From NCBI GenBank assembly GCA_965242905.1, contig CBDETM010000002.1:620001-684000 (forward strand): a stretch of 64,000 bases of DNA. The letters are read 5' to 3'. This document shows, piece after piece, positions 27,462 to 36,992 of the stretch. The position numbers and the translations under genes were made by a program. The stretch is from Bin5 sp965242905. Its GTDB lineage: Bacteria > Chloroflexota > Anaerolineae > Caldilineales > Caldilineaceae. Within the stretch, counting starts at the first letter, position 1. Each line of letters opens with the position of its first letter. The notes beneath the pieces were generated by a model. That model was given only the letters and a program-made list of their open reading frames with translations, searched no databases and was not told the origin of the DNA.

Positions 27462-28139
27462 ATGCCCTGCACCTGCTGCGAGCCGCCGGCATTCGCCGAC
27501 TATGAGGGGATGTTCGATACGGAGTGGGCGTCAAGAGAGGCGGACGCCTTTATTCGCAACGGTCTGGAGAGGCGGGCGGAAAGGCTGGTTTCCTATCTGT
27601 CTGAAAATTGTACCGAGCCGCTGCGCATATTGGACGTCGGCAGCGGGGCCGGGGGTGTGCATCATGAGCTGCTGCGCCGCGGCCTGGCAGAAAGCGCGGT
27701 CGCAGTAGAGGCTTCATCGGCGTACATCGCTGCGGCGCGCAAGATCGGGGAACGGTTGGGGCAGGATGGCAAAGTACACTATGTTCACGGCGACTTTACC
27801 ACCGCGGCCGGTGTGATCGAGTCGGCCGATGCCGTGATCCTGGACCGTGTTATCTGCTGCTATCCCCATTTGAAAGAGCTGCTGGGGGCTTCTGCGAACA
27901 AGGCCGAGCGCTATCTGGCGCTGAGCTATCCGCGGGAAAGGTGGTGGGTGCGCCTGGCGTTCGGTCTGTTCAATGTGTATCTCAAGATAAAGCGTAAAGA
28001 TTTCCGGACATTCGTTCATCCCCATAGTGAGGTGCATTCGATCGCAGAGCGTGATGGACTGGAGCCGGTCCATGCGGAAACGGAAGGGTTCTGGCAGATC
28101 ACCGTGTATGAAAGGATCAGTTCAGGTTCAACCGCGTAG
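27462..28139 (+). CDS. Class I SAM-dependent methyltransferase
   Basis: 225 residues with the AdoMet-binding loop LDVGSGAGG (57-65), an acidic second strand end (VAVEAS) and motif II-like DAVILDRVICCYP. The overall layout resembles the small-molecule methyltransferase group that includes magnesium-protoporphyrin methyltransferase-like proteins, but specificity cannot be assigned. The N-terminus MPCTCCEPP holds three Cys at 3, 5 and 6, which could bind a metal. GGAGGGG precedes the ATG. It follows the FAH gene by 70 bases and converges on the aminotransferase gene. Confidence 0.85.
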   Translation: MPCTCCEPPAFADYEGMFDTEWASREADAFIRNGLERRAERLVSYLSENCTEPLRILDVGSGAGGVHHELLRRGLAESAVAVEASSAYIAAARKIGERLGQDGKVHYVHGDFTTAAGVIESADAVILDRVICCYPHLKELLGASANKAERYLALSYPRERWWVRLAFGLFNVYLKIKRKDFRTFVHPHSEVHSIAERDGLEPVHAETEGFWQITVYERISSGSTA

Positions 28140-28172
28140 ACCCTCCCCTCTTGTCTCCTCTCCCACCTAAAC

Positions 28173-29096
28173 TTACAGATGACACTGGGCTTGGGCCACG
28201 ATATCGATGCCCACCAGGTCGCTCCATGCCTGCAGCAGCCGTTTGGCTACGGGGCCGACCACGCCGTCGCCAACGGGCAGACCGTTGAACTTTGTCGCGG
28301 GCATAATGCAGTAGGGTGTGCTGGTGAAGAATGCCTCGTCGGCGGTGTAGATGTCGTAGGGCTGGAAGTCGGTGATCTGCGTAGGGATGCCTACAACGCC
28401 GGCGAGTTCGAGGACGGTTTCGCGGGAGATGCCGGCGAGGGCGCCGCGGGCATGGGGCGTCTTGAGGACGCCGTCGGCCCAGATGAAGAAGTTGCCGCCC
28501 TTGTTCTCGGTCACGTTACCGTCCGTATCCAGGATAACGCTCTGGGCCTGCGGGTCGACCAGCTTGACCTCGGCTTCGGCGAGGGTATAGGCGAGGCGGC
28601 TGCGATTCTTGATGCGGGCGTCGAGCGATTGCGTGGGGATGGCCCGGCTGAAGGGCGTGACCGCGTGGCAGCCTTCGGTGTAGAAGCCGGCCCAGTCGCG
28701 CAGGATCATCGGTGCGGTGTTGATGATAACTGTGGCAGGGGAGCGCTGCAGGGTGGGGTCGGCCGCGGCGGCGCCCATGCCGCGCGAAATGTTGTGGACG
28801 ATCCAGACGTCTTCCTGGGGCGGCACGTGCGGCAGATTGGTCTCCAACACATTCAGCGTGACGGCTGTCATCTCGTCGGGGGACATTCCAGCGTTAATGC
28901 GGCTCACTTTGAGGGACTTGTAGAGGCGTTCGATATGCCTCTCCAGCTTAAATGGTGTGTGGCCGAAAGTGCGGGTTGATTCGGTGACAGTATCGCCCAG
29001 GGTGACGGCCGTATCGAAGACGGAGATCCTGGCCTGATCGGGCGGGAACATCTCGCCGCTGATGTAGACGAGATGTTTGCTGGCGTCGTGTTCCAT
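28173..29096 (-). CDS. Class IV (branched-chain-like) PLP aminotransferase
   Basis: 307 residues of fold-type IV. K163 (DARIKNRSRL) is the PLP lysine, R53 (LERHIERL) and E197 (VTENKGGNFF) are conserved cofactor-pocket residues, and STPYCIMPATKFNG near the C-terminus is the loop that distinguishes substrate in this family. It could be a branched-chain or D-amino acid transaminase, or 4-amino-4-deoxychorismate lyase-like. It is the last gene of the ABC-transporter run, about 160 bases after the binding-protein stop, so a link to the imported compound is possible but not shown. Confidence 0.87.
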   Translation of the reverse strand: MEHDASKHLVYISGEMFPPDQARISVFDTAVTLGDTVTESTRTFGHTPFKLERHIERLYKSLKVSRINAGMSPDEMTAVTLNVLETNLPHVPPQEDVWIVHNISRGMGAAAADPTLQRSPATVIINTAPMILRDWAGFYTEGCHAVTPFSRAIPTQSLDARIKNRSRLAYTLAEAEVKLVDPQAQSVILDTDGNVTENKGGNFFIWADGVLKTPHARGALAGISRETVLELAGVVGIPTQITDFQPYDIYTADEAFFTSTPYCIMPATKFNGLPVGDGVVGPVAKRLLQAWSDLVGIDIVAQAQCHL

Positions 29097-29260
29097 TCCT
29101 GTTGCTCTCCTTTCCCATAGTCTCCAGATTCAAGACAGCGGAGCCAGTTGCTGGCTCCGCTGTCCCGTTACGGTTTCAGTCCTTCAAGGCGGACGGGTCG
29201 CGGGTTTCTTCTCCCTTTGAGAGTAGTGACAGACGCGCCCGCGCCCGAGATAGGAAATCT

Positions 29261-31441
29261 CTATTCGTTGATGAACCACTGCGCCGGGATGGTCGGCGTC
29301 CACTCACCGGAGATCGACCAGGTTACCACATTGCGCAGGCGGTTGTTCACGTGGGTCAGCTGGCCGAACTTGGGATCGTCGACGACGAGACCGATCGACC
29401 AGATATTGTCCATGTGGATCTCAAAGACTTCCCGCATCAAAGCATTACGGGTGTCCTCGTCCGGTTCACCCAGGATCTGGTCGCGCAGCACGCGCAACTG
29501 CTTCACATCATCCGGCGGCTCCACGCCTTCGGCGCCGTCGGTGTCCAGCCAGGCGGCCCAGTCACGGGCCCACTGCCAGCCGCGCATAGCGAATGTATTC
29601 GAATTGAGCGTTGGATGGACAGGGCCTCCTCCGAAGTGGCCGCCGCGAGCAGACACGTCATGCTCGCCGGAATTGTGGCGAGTGCCCCACAGCTGTCCGG
29701 CCTCCGGCGTCACTGTGGCATTGATTCCGACCTCACCCCAGTAGCCCTTGACCAGTTCCATCAGCTCGGGCGTTTCGGAGGGCCAGGCCGTTGTGGCGGA
29801 GATGATGAGGAGCAGTTCGTTGCCACTCGGTCCCAAGCGGAAGCCCTGATCGTCGCGGGCGGTGAGACCTAGGTCATCGAGCATCTGGTTGGCCAGGTCG
29901 GGGTCGAACTGGGTCCAGGATAGGAAGAGCTCATCTTCGCCGTGATACGGTGGCCCTCGCAAGGGCGCGATTTGCGAGGCGAATACACCGCCCTTGTAGA
30001 TCAGTTTGATGATCTCTTCGCGGTCGATTGCCACGGAAAGGGCGCGGCGAAAGTTCTTGTCGTTATAGAGCTGGTGCTTATCCTCGTCCTCGGTCGTATA
30101 GTTGAACATGATGTTGCCGTAGGCGTTGGGCATCCAGTTGGCATAGGCGAAGCGGAAGTTGCCACTTTCCCTATTTTCAGCCAGGACCGGGATGTTGGCA
30201 GTGCCCAGGCCACGAACGAAGTCCAGCTCACCGGCGATGGTCTTCAGGAGCGCGGCTTCGGCGTCAGCCACGCGGATTTCGTGAATCTCATCGATGTAAG
30301 GCAGTTGGTTTCCGGCGGTGTCCACCTTCCAGAAGTAGGGATTACGGACATACACTTCGACCGGATTGGGGGGTACTGTGGTCGGAATCCAGGCTGCCAG
30401 GCTCGGCTTTTCGGTGTTGACACTACCGTTCTTCTGTCCGAACAGGTCCATCCAGTTGTCGAAGCCGCCATCGTCCATCATCCCTTCAATATCGGCCATT
30501 TCGGCGTAGTCGGGATGGAACTTGGACAGGTAGTGCTTGGGGCTGGTGGTCGGTCCGGTGCGAGGCCCGCCCCAGCTTCCCAGGTAGGTGGGGAAGAGTG
30601 CGTAGGACTTGGCGAACGAGAACTGGACGGTGAAGTCGTCGATCATCGCCAGGTCGGCCATTTCGCCGCCGCGGCTAAGCAAGGTAGGTGGTGAAGGCGT
30701 CAAATCCTCATTGAGGATGATATCCTGCCACCAGAACATGACGTCGTTGGCGGTGAAGGGCTCGCCATCACTCCACTTGATGCCTTTGCGCAGGTTGATG
30801 GTGAGCTGGGTATGGTCGTCGTTCCAGGACCAACCCTCGGCCACGTTGGGAACGATCACGCCCTTGGGTGAATGGAGAGTCAGAGGCTCTATCACCCACC
30901 AACCCATCTCTCCCATAGTGCGCTGACCGCCGACGGTTTTGCGGAGGGCGCCGCCATATTTGCCGACGGCCTCTTCAGGCTTGATGACGATGGGGTTGAT
31001 TGGCAGCCGTTCCTCGACAGGCGGCAAGTCACCGCTGGCGACCATTTCGGCGAGGGCGGGCGCCTCCTGGTAAGAGTCGATGCCGCCGGCGTCGGCGGGC
31101 GTGTTGTAGACTTCGCTCTGCACTTCACGCTCGCCGGCTCCGGCGGGCGGGTCGGTCAGCACGGGGCCTGTTATCGTGACAGCTTCCGACGAGGCAGACT
31201 CGTCGGCGGCGGGCGCGGACTCTTCTGCCGCGGGTGCGGCCTCTTCGCTCGCGGCCGGTTCGTCGGCGGCGCCGCATGCAGCCAAGAGCAGGGAAAGAAT
31301 GATCAGGAAAGGAACGAGTCTGGAGACACCCTTCGCCAGCCTTGCGCCGACAGTGGTGCCACCACTCTGAGAGGGAAGTTTGCGACGGGACACAGTTTTG
31401 CTCCTTGTGCGTGAAAGATTACGTTTGCGAAACTCGGTCAT
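29261..31441 (-). CDS. Family 5 extracellular solute-binding lipoprotein of an Opp-type ABC importer
   Basis: About 726 residues from ATG 31441 (AGGAGG 15 bases upstream; the frame is open to 31474). A long basic n-region precedes the hydrophobic stretch and lipobox LLAAC with the lipidated Cys near residue 56, followed by an Ala/Glu-rich linker. The family 5 fold is shown by LRKGIKWSDGEPFTANDVMFWW and the typical NFRRALSVAIDREEI segment. It captures an oligopeptide- or oligosaccharide-sized solute outside the membrane and delivers it to the permeases encoded just upstream. Given the sialidase-like gene heading the operon, a glycan ligand is more likely than a peptide. Confidence 0.9.
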   Translation of the reverse strand: MTEFRKRNLSRTRSKTVSRRKLPSQSGGTTVGARLAKGVSRLVPFLIILSLLLAACGAADEPAASEEAAPAAEESAPAADESASSEAVTITGPVLTDPPAGAGEREVQSEVYNTPADAGGIDSYQEAPALAEMVASGDLPPVEERLPINPIVIKPEEAVGKYGGALRKTVGGQRTMGEMGWWVIEPLTLHSPKGVIVPNVAEGWSWNDDHTQLTINLRKGIKWSDGEPFTANDVMFWWQDIILNEDLTPSPPTLLSRGGEMADLAMIDDFTVQFSFAKSYALFPTYLGSWGGPRTGPTTSPKHYLSKFHPDYAEMADIEGMMDDGGFDNWMDLFGQKNGSVNTEKPSLAAWIPTTVPPNPVEVYVRNPYFWKVDTAGNQLPYIDEIHEIRVADAEAALLKTIAGELDFVRGLGTANIPVLAENRESGNFRFAYANWMPNAYGNIMFNYTTEDEDKHQLYNDKNFRRALSVAIDREEIIKLIYKGGVFASQIAPLRGPPYHGEDELFLSWTQFDPDLANQMLDDLGLTARDDQGFRLGPSGNELLLIISATTAWPSETPELMELVKGYWGEVGINATVTPEAGQLWGTRHNSGEHDVSARGGHFGGGPVHPTLNSNTFAMRGWQWARDWAAWLDTDGAEGVEPPDDVKQLRVLRDQILGEPDEDTRNALMREVFEIHMDNIWSIGLVVDDPKFGQLTHVNNRLRNVVTWSISGEWTPTIPAQWFINE

Positions 31442-31549
31442 TTTTGTGAAGTTCACACCTCCTGTCTCGTTCATTGATGTCTTGCCAGTGGTGAAGGCAA
31501 GGGTCCATCGTGGGTCTACAGGTAGTTCAGACGCAGAGAAAGCGATCGG

Positions 31550-32695
31550 TCACTGCGGCGAATTGCGTACGCCTTGCAGGTCCAGTTCCTCTGCGAAGTG
31601 ACAGCGCACGAAGTGGGGCTGGCTGCCGTTCGACCCCGCCAGATCGACGAGCTGGGGTTCTTCGACGCGGCAGACGTCCTGGACGTACGGACAGCGGGGA
31701 TGGAACGTGCAGCCGGCCGGCACATTTGACGGGTCGGCGACATCGCCTTCCAAGATGATGCGCTCCCGGCGGCGGCCGACCTTGCCGGTCTCAACTACGG
31801 GCACGGCTGACAGCAGGGCCTCGGTGTAGGGATGCCGGGGCTGCCGGAAGATCGAGTCGGTACGTCCCAGCTCAACGATCTGGCCGACGTACATCACCGA
31901 GACACGGTCACTCAGATATTCGACAACGGACAGGTTGTGGGTGATGAAGAGATAGGTCAGGTGCAGTTCGGATTGCAGCTCTTTGAGCAGGCTGAGGATC
32001 TGGGCCTGCACCGACACATCGAGCGCGGAGACCGGTTCGTCGGCGACGACGAAGTCGGGGTCCAGGGCCAGGGCGCGGGCGATAGCAATGCGCTGGCGCT
32101 GGCCGCCGCTGAAGGCATGGGGATAGCGCCGCATGTAGGTCGGGTCCAAGCGGACGCTGCGCAGGAGCTGGGCCACCCTCTCTTCCAGTTCACGTCTGCT
32201 GGTGATCAGCTTACGGGTGACAAAGGGCTCGCCGATGATTTCGAGGACGGTAAGTCGCGGGTTAAGCGACGAGAAGGGATCCTGGAAGATCATCCCCATA
32301 TGCTGCTGAACGGAGCGCAATTCCGGCCTGGTGAGCGAGGTAATTTCGATCTCTTCGCCGTCGCGTTTGCGAAACAGGACCGATCCACCGGAAGGCTCGA
32401 TCGCCCTCATCACGCAGCGGCCGGTTGTCGTCTTGCCGCAGCCGCTTTCCCCGACCAGCGCAAGGGTCTCGCCGCGTGCGACGTGGAAGCTGACTTCATC
32501 GACCGCTTTCACCTCGCCAACGTGGCGACGGAAGAAGCCGCGCAGGATGGGGAAATACTTACGCAGGTCGGTTACTTCAAGGACATTGTCGGCGCCGGGC
32601 AATCCCTTGCTGCCTTCAAGTTGCTGGGGCAGCCGGCCAGGCGGAGAATGCGTGGTTGTATTCGTGCCGTTTGGAACAGCATCTGCTTGCGCCAT
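31550..32695 (-). CDS. Opp/Dpp-type ABC transporter ATP-binding protein (OppF-like)
   Basis: 381 residues from ATG 32695, four bases after the previous stop; an ATG at 32713 inside the overlap is the alternative. Walker A GESGCGKT (82-89), signature FSGGQRQR (195-202) and Walker B VVADEP just before the D-loop are intact. The C-terminal extension has the oligopeptide-transporter Cys-rich motif (GCTFHPRCPYVQDVC), often linked to an iron-sulphur cluster. It pairs with the ATPase encoded upstream to power the importer at the inner membrane face. Confidence 0.93.
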   Translation of the reverse strand: MAQADAVPNGTNTTTHSPPGRLPQQLEGSKGLPGADNVLEVTDLRKYFPILRGFFRRHVGEVKAVDEVSFHVARGETLALVGESGCGKTTTGRCVMRAIEPSGGSVLFRKRDGEEIEITSLTRPELRSVQQHMGMIFQDPFSSLNPRLTVLEIIGEPFVTRKLITSRRELEERVAQLLRSVRLDPTYMRRYPHAFSGGQRQRIAIARALALDPDFVVADEPVSALDVSVQAQILSLLKELQSELHLTYLFITHNLSVVEYLSDRVSVMYVGQIVELGRTDSIFRQPRHPYTEALLSAVPVVETGKVGRRRERIILEGDVADPSNVPAGCTFHPRCPYVQDVCRVEEPQLVDLAGSNGSQPHFVRCHFAEELDLQGVRNSPQ

Positions 32696-32699
32696 GTTC

Positions 32700-33701
32700 T
32701 CAGTCCTGGACATACAGATGACAGCGGACGCGATGCCCTCCCGCCAACTCGATCTGGGGCGGCAGGTGGACATCGCAGACGTCGGGTATGAACTCCGGAC
32801 AGCGGGGATGGAAGGGACAGCCCGACGGCCGGCGATAGGGGCTAGGTACGGAACCTGAGATCGGATCGAGCTCCTGGCTGTGGCCTTCTCCCAGCTCAGG
32901 TACGGAGCGCAGAAGACCGATCGTGTAGGGATGCTTCGGGTCGCGAAAGATGACATCGGCGGGGGCGCTTTCCACGTCTTTGCCCAGGTACATGATCATG
33001 ACGCGGTCACACAGTTCGGAGATGACAGCGAGGTCATGCGTGATGACAATCAGCGCCATGCCCATGTCCCGCTGCAGGTCCTTCATCAGCTCAAGCACCT
33101 GGGCCTGAATCGTAACGTCGACGGCGGTGGTTGGCTCGTCGGCGATCAGCAAGGCGGGATGGCAGGAGAGCGCCATTGCGATCATAGCGCGTTGACGCAT
33201 ACCGCCGCTGAGTGCAAAGGGGTAGGCGTCGATGGTCTGTTCCGGCTGGGGCATACCCACGCGCCGCAGCATTTCGATCGCCCGGTCACGCGCTTCGTTC
33301 TGGCTGCAGTCCTGGTGCAGCCGGATCACCTCGGTGATCTGATTGCCAATCGTGTAGACCATGCTGAAGGCGGCCATGGGCTCCTGGAAGACCATAGCGA
33401 TCTCGCCGCCGCGGATCTGGCGAATCTCCTGGCCGCGATCATCCAGTTGCACCAGGTCGACAGATTCACCGTTCTGGAAGAGGGAGATTTCCCCCATAAC
33501 GATTTTGCCGTTCTTGGGCACGATACGCAGGATTGACTGGGCGGTAACGCTCTTGCCGCAGCCGCTCTCGCCGGCGATGCCCAGGGCCTCGCCGGCGTGT
33601 ATGTCAAAGGAGACGCCGTCAACGGCCTCAAGGATGCCCTCTTGCGAGAAGAAGTGGGTGGCCAGATTGTCGACGCTGAGCAGGAGTGGTGACTGGGTCA
33701 T
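32700..33701 (-). CDS. Opp/Dpp-type ABC transporter ATP-binding protein (OppD-like)
   Basis: 333 residues from ATG 33701. Walker A GESGCGKS (44-51), Q-loop VFQEPM, signature LSGGMRQR (165-172) and Walker B LLIADEP (184-190) are all present, and the C-terminus has the CPFHPRCPEFIPDVC cluster of this subfamily. Open reading upstream of 33701 overlaps the permease gene and is not coding. It forms the heterodimeric motor with the OppF-like protein that follows. Confidence 0.93.
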   Translation of the reverse strand: MTQSPLLLSVDNLATHFFSQEGILEAVDGVSFDIHAGEALGIAGESGCGKSVTAQSILRIVPKNGKIVMGEISLFQNGESVDLVQLDDRGQEIRQIRGGEIAMVFQEPMAAFSMVYTIGNQITEVIRLHQDCSQNEARDRAIEMLRRVGMPQPEQTIDAYPFALSGGMRQRAMIAMALSCHPALLIADEPTTAVDVTIQAQVLELMKDLQRDMGMALIVITHDLAVISELCDRVMIMYLGKDVESAPADVIFRDPKHPYTIGLLRSVPELGEGHSQELDPISGSVPSPYRRPSGCPFHPRCPEFIPDVCDVHLPPQIELAGGHRVRCHLYVQD

Positions 33702-33721
33702 GTGACAGGTTGGCGGTCTGC

Positions 33722-34861
33722 CTAGATTGACGAATAGGGGTCGGCGGCGTCGCGCAGGCCGTCGCCGACAAAGTTGAAGCAGAGAATGGCGATGATGACG
33801 AACAGGCCGGGGGAAAGGAGCCAGGGAGAGTCGGCCAGGACGATGATCCGCTGGGCGTCCTTGAGGAGCACGCCCCAACTGATGGCCGGGTTCTGCAGGC
33901 CCAGGCCGATAAAGCTGAGGGCGGTCTCGCCGAGGATCATGCCGGGGACGCTCAGCGTAAGCGAAGCGATAATGTGGCTGGTGAAGGAGGGCAGCATGTG
34001 CTTGAAGATGACGCGGGCCTCATTGGAACCGTTGAGTTGGGCGGCCATCACATACTCCTCTTCGCGAAGAGACATGAACTTGCCGCGCACGACGCGCGCC
34101 AGCCCCGTCCAGCCGACGAGGGAGAGAATAACCACGATGCCAAAGTATATCTGCACGACGGTCCACGTAGGAGGAAGAGCCACGCTCAGCGCCATCCAAA
34201 GCGGCAGAGTGGGAATCGAACGCAGGAATTCGATGATGCGCTGGATTACCAGGTCGGTGACGCCGCCGAAATAGCCGGAGACGCCGCCCATGATGACGCC
34301 GATCACGAAGCTGATGGCGATGCCCAGCAGGCCGACGGACAGCGAGATGCGGCCGCCGAAGATGATGCGTGAGAGAAGGTCGCGTCCCATCTTGTCGGTT
34401 CCGATGAGGAAGAAGGTGCCTTCTTCGACGCCGATGAGGTGGATGTTGCTCTCGAACAGGCCCCAAAGTTTATAGGAATCGCCGCGAACGAACAGTTTGA
34501 CGGGGAATTTCTGAGTTTTGTCCAACTCCCAGGTGGTCCTGAAGGTGTTTTCGTCCATCTGGGAAGTCATGCCGTAGACGAAGGGGCGCAACTGAAATTG
34601 GCCATCGTCGAAGAAGCGCAGCCGCTGCGGGGGCATGAACATGTAATCGGTGTCGTGGTGGGCGGGGTCGTAGGGCGAGAGGAATTCGGCAAAGATAGCA
34701 AAGATATAGAAGATTGCTATCAGCAGCAGTGAAACGACCGCTACCTTGTGCCTCAGGAACTTCCAGCGAATCAGCTGCCACTGGGTAGCGACCGACAGGT
34801 CCTCTTCGCTGGCGTCCACCCCAGTGTTGCTCGATTGGAATCTTTCTTCGATTACGGCCAT
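33722..34861 (-). CDS. Opp/Dpp-type ABC permease (OppC-like) with large outside loop
   Basis: 379 residues. A soluble N-terminus of about 38 residues precedes the first membrane helix (40-62). An extra-cytoplasmic insert of roughly 85 residues (67-150) comes before the conserved GTDKMGRD (154-161) and the five-helix permease core, with the EAA loop (EEYVMAAQLNGSNEARVIFKHMLP region) that docks the ATPases. Ordinary OppC proteins are about 300 residues; the insert matches the longer YejE-like kind. It partners the OppB-like protein encoded immediately upstream. Confidence 0.92.
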   Translation of the reverse strand: MAVIEERFQSSNTGVDASEEDLSVATQWQLIRWKFLRHKVAVVSLLLIAIFYIFAIFAEFLSPYDPAHHDTDYMFMPPQRLRFFDDGQFQLRPFVYGMTSQMDENTFRTTWELDKTQKFPVKLFVRGDSYKLWGLFESNIHLIGVEEGTFFLIGTDKMGRDLLSRIIFGGRISLSVGLLGIAISFVIGVIMGGVSGYFGGVTDLVIQRIIEFLRSIPTLPLWMALSVALPPTWTVVQIYFGIVVILSLVGWTGLARVVRGKFMSLREEEYVMAAQLNGSNEARVIFKHMLPSFTSHIIASLTLSVPGMILGETALSFIGLGLQNPAISWGVLLKDAQRIIVLADSPWLLSPGLFVIIAILCFNFVGDGLRDAADPYSSI

Positions 34862-34930
34862 TGCAGTTCTACCAGTCTGTTGCGGCTTGCAAATTCGAGT
34901 TGGAAGGCCTTCTTTGCCCGGACTTCAGTC

Positions 34931-35917
34931 TCAGATGGCGCCGCGAATGCGGGGATCAAGCCAGGCGAGAACGATGTCGGAAAGCAGCGTGCCCACCAAC
35001 GTGAGCGTGCTCAGGATCATGACCACGCTGCCTGCCAGGAACATGTCCTGGCTTAGCAGTGCGCCGACAAAGAGCGGGGCGATGGTGGGCAGACCGAGTA
35101 CGAGTGAGGCCAGCAGTTCGCCGTTCACGAGTGTAGGCAGCGTCCAGCCGATGGTGCTGGCGACGGGATTCATGGCGATACGGAAAGGGTATTTGACGAG
35201 GAGCTTGCCCTCGGACAGTCCTTTCGAACGGGCCACCATCACATAGGGCCGCTCCAGCTCATCGAGCAGATTGGCGCGCATGACGCGGATCAGGCCGGCC
35301 GTGCCGGCGGTGCCGACGACCAGGGCCGGCAGCCAGAGGTGCTTCAGGAGATCGATGAACTTGGCGAAGCTCCAGGGCGCGATCAGGTATTCGTCGGAAA
35401 AGAGGCCGACCGCGACGTTGCCGGTGGCAACAAAGTAGTACCACAGGATGAGGAGGGCGAGCAGAAAGTTGGGCGTCGCCAGCCCGATGAAACCGATCAG
35501 GGTGAAGAAATAGTCCCCAAGCGAGTATTGACGGGTGGCGGAATAGAGGCCGATCGGGATTGCGATTGCGTAGGCAAGGAAAAAGGAGGCGACCGAGATG
35601 GCAAGACTCCAAGGCAGGCGGTCGGCGACCAGTTTGCTAACGGGCTGGTTCCATTCCAGCGAGCGCCCCAGGTTGCCCTGCATGATGTTGCCAAGCCAGC
35701 GGAAATAACGGACGTAGGTGGGCGCATCCAGACCGTAGCGCTTGCGCAGCGATTCGATTTCGGCCGGGTCGACCGCCTCCTGCTCCTGCAGGAGTGCATT
35801 CACATAGGAGTCCATAAAGTCACCCGGCGGCGCCTCAATGATGACGAAAGAGATGACAGAGACGACGAACAGGGTAGGGACCATCAGCAGGATGCGGCGA
35901 AGGATAAAGGACCACAT
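34931..35917 (-). CDS. Opp/Dpp-type ABC permease (OppB-like)
   Basis: 328 residues from ATG 35917. The frame is open to 36301 but overlaps the propeller gene in another frame, so the shorter form is right. MWSFILRRILLMVPTLF is the standard first helix of OppB permeases. It is followed by the outside segment with EIESLRKRYGLDAPTYVRYF, five more helices and the EAA loop (ELERPYVMVARSKGLSEGKLL). It makes the translocation channel together with the OppC-like protein. A paralogue is encoded at 38677-39666. Confidence 0.92.
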   Translation of the reverse strand: MWSFILRRILLMVPTLFVVSVISFVIIEAPPGDFMDSYVNALLQEQEAVDPAEIESLRKRYGLDAPTYVRYFRWLGNIMQGNLGRSLEWNQPVSKLVADRLPWSLAISVASFFLAYAIAIPIGLYSATRQYSLGDYFFTLIGFIGLATPNFLLALLILWYYFVATGNVAVGLFSDEYLIAPWSFAKFIDLLKHLWLPALVVGTAGTAGLIRVMRANLLDELERPYVMVARSKGLSEGKLLVKYPFRIAMNPVASTIGWTLPTLVNGELLASLVLGLPTIAPLFVGALLSQDMFLAGSVVMILSTLTLVGTLLSDIVLAWLDPRIRGAI

Positions 35918-35936
35918 AATCGGAATTGACCAGGCG

Positions 35937-36917
35937 TCAGTGTTTTTGCAGTGAAGCCAGATAGATGGCGGAGGGCGCCAGGCCCGTTCCGCTGCCTTCG
36001 TGACTCGAGTAGTAGGATAGTAAGGCGCTGTCCGGTCCCAGTTCGACGAAGCCGGGATAGGAGTTGTCGCCCCCGCTGGGAAGGACGGCGATTTCCTCCA
36101 GCTCTGTGCCGACCAATTCATACAGGGCGGTGACGGGACCGTCTTCGGTGTGCTTGCGCCCGCCGACCAGGATCTGATTTCCCCAGCGGACAAGGAGCGG
36201 GCCGCCGATGTGCCTATCCAGATCGGTGCACGCCCAGTTTGTGAAGGGATGGCGGGAACGGCAAAGTTGAGCCGGCCGGCCGCCGGCGCGAGCGACCGCA
36301 AGCAGGTCGCCGTTGTTTTCGAAAAGCAGCGCGGTTTCGTCGCCGTGGGCGGGTTGAATCAGGCTGAGCGGCGTCCATGTGAATCCGTCAAAACTTTGCA
36401 GCAGCCAGGACTCCATCCACTCCGGGGGCTCGTCGCGCCGGGCAAGCACGTCGAAATTGCGGATGCGGCGGCCGTTGAGATAGGCCAATCCGTTGTGTGC
36501 GGCCGCGCGCCAGATGTAATGGCCGTGGGTACCGTCCAACATGCGCGGCCCGTGCCAGTTCTCGCCGTCTTTGCTCCAGGCGCAGAAGCCAAGATGATCG
36601 TTGACGTCCCTGTCCTCGGCGTTTCCGGGCGTCACCCACCAGGCGCCGGTGTAGACGAACAGCTTGTTGTCGAAGACCAGAAAGTGGGGGTCTCTGACAT
36701 CCCGGTTGGCGACGCTGAAGGAATGGACCTGATTCCAGTCCGTTCCGTCGTCACTGGCCATGACGACGATGCGCGACGTGGTGAAGAGCATGTGGCCGTC
36801 GGGGCAGCTGCGGAATGTCAGATAGAGGCGTTCACCGAACCGGCACAGGTCGGTGAACGCATTGTGATTGCCGTCGTTGAATAGTTGACGGACGGAACTG
36901 ACTCGGATGGAGGGCAC
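35937..36917 (-). CDS. Sialidase-like beta-propeller protein, possible glycosidase
   Basis: About 326 residues from GTG 36917 (a TTG at 36944 is possible). Three Asp-box-like repeats, SDDGTDW, SKDGENW and SFDGFTW, mark successive blades of a six-bladed propeller of the sialidase/GH43-like kind, and conserved Arg residues occur at RDVRDPHF and RAGGRP. No signal peptide is visible, so it would act inside the cell. It is the first gene of the Opp-type operon, directly after the promoter at 36993-37020, and so is the likely first enzyme on the imported compound. Catalytic activity is not proven. Confidence 0.7.
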   Translation of the reverse strand: MPSIRVSSVRQLFNDGNHNAFTDLCRFGERLYLTFRSCPDGHMLFTTSRIVVMASDDGTDWNQVHSFSVANRDVRDPHFLVFDNKLFVYTGAWWVTPGNAEDRDVNDHLGFCAWSKDGENWHGPRMLDGTHGHYIWRAAAHNGLAYLNGRRIRNFDVLARRDEPPEWMESWLLQSFDGFTWTPLSLIQPAHGDETALLFENNGDLLAVARAGGRPAQLCRSRHPFTNWACTDLDRHIGGPLLVRWGNQILVGGRKHTEDGPVTALYELVGTELEEIAVLPSGGDNSYPGFVELGPDSALLSYYSSHEGSGTGLAPSAIYLASLQKH

Positions 36918-36977
36918 GAAAGCGGCTCTTGTGGGAAAGCACAAGTTCGGGTCTGAGGACTACGGCTGGCGCATTGG

Positions 36978-36992
36978 GCTGACAGTGTCAGC
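36978..36992. promoter_or_regulatory. Palindromic operator candidate over the transcription start
   Basis: GCTGACA-C-TGTCAGC is a perfect 7-1-7 palindrome directly downstream of the -10 element of the Opp-type operon promoter and centred on the predicted start point. A protein bound here would block RNA polymerase, so it reads as a repressor site. No regulator gene lies nearby. Confidence 0.6.
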
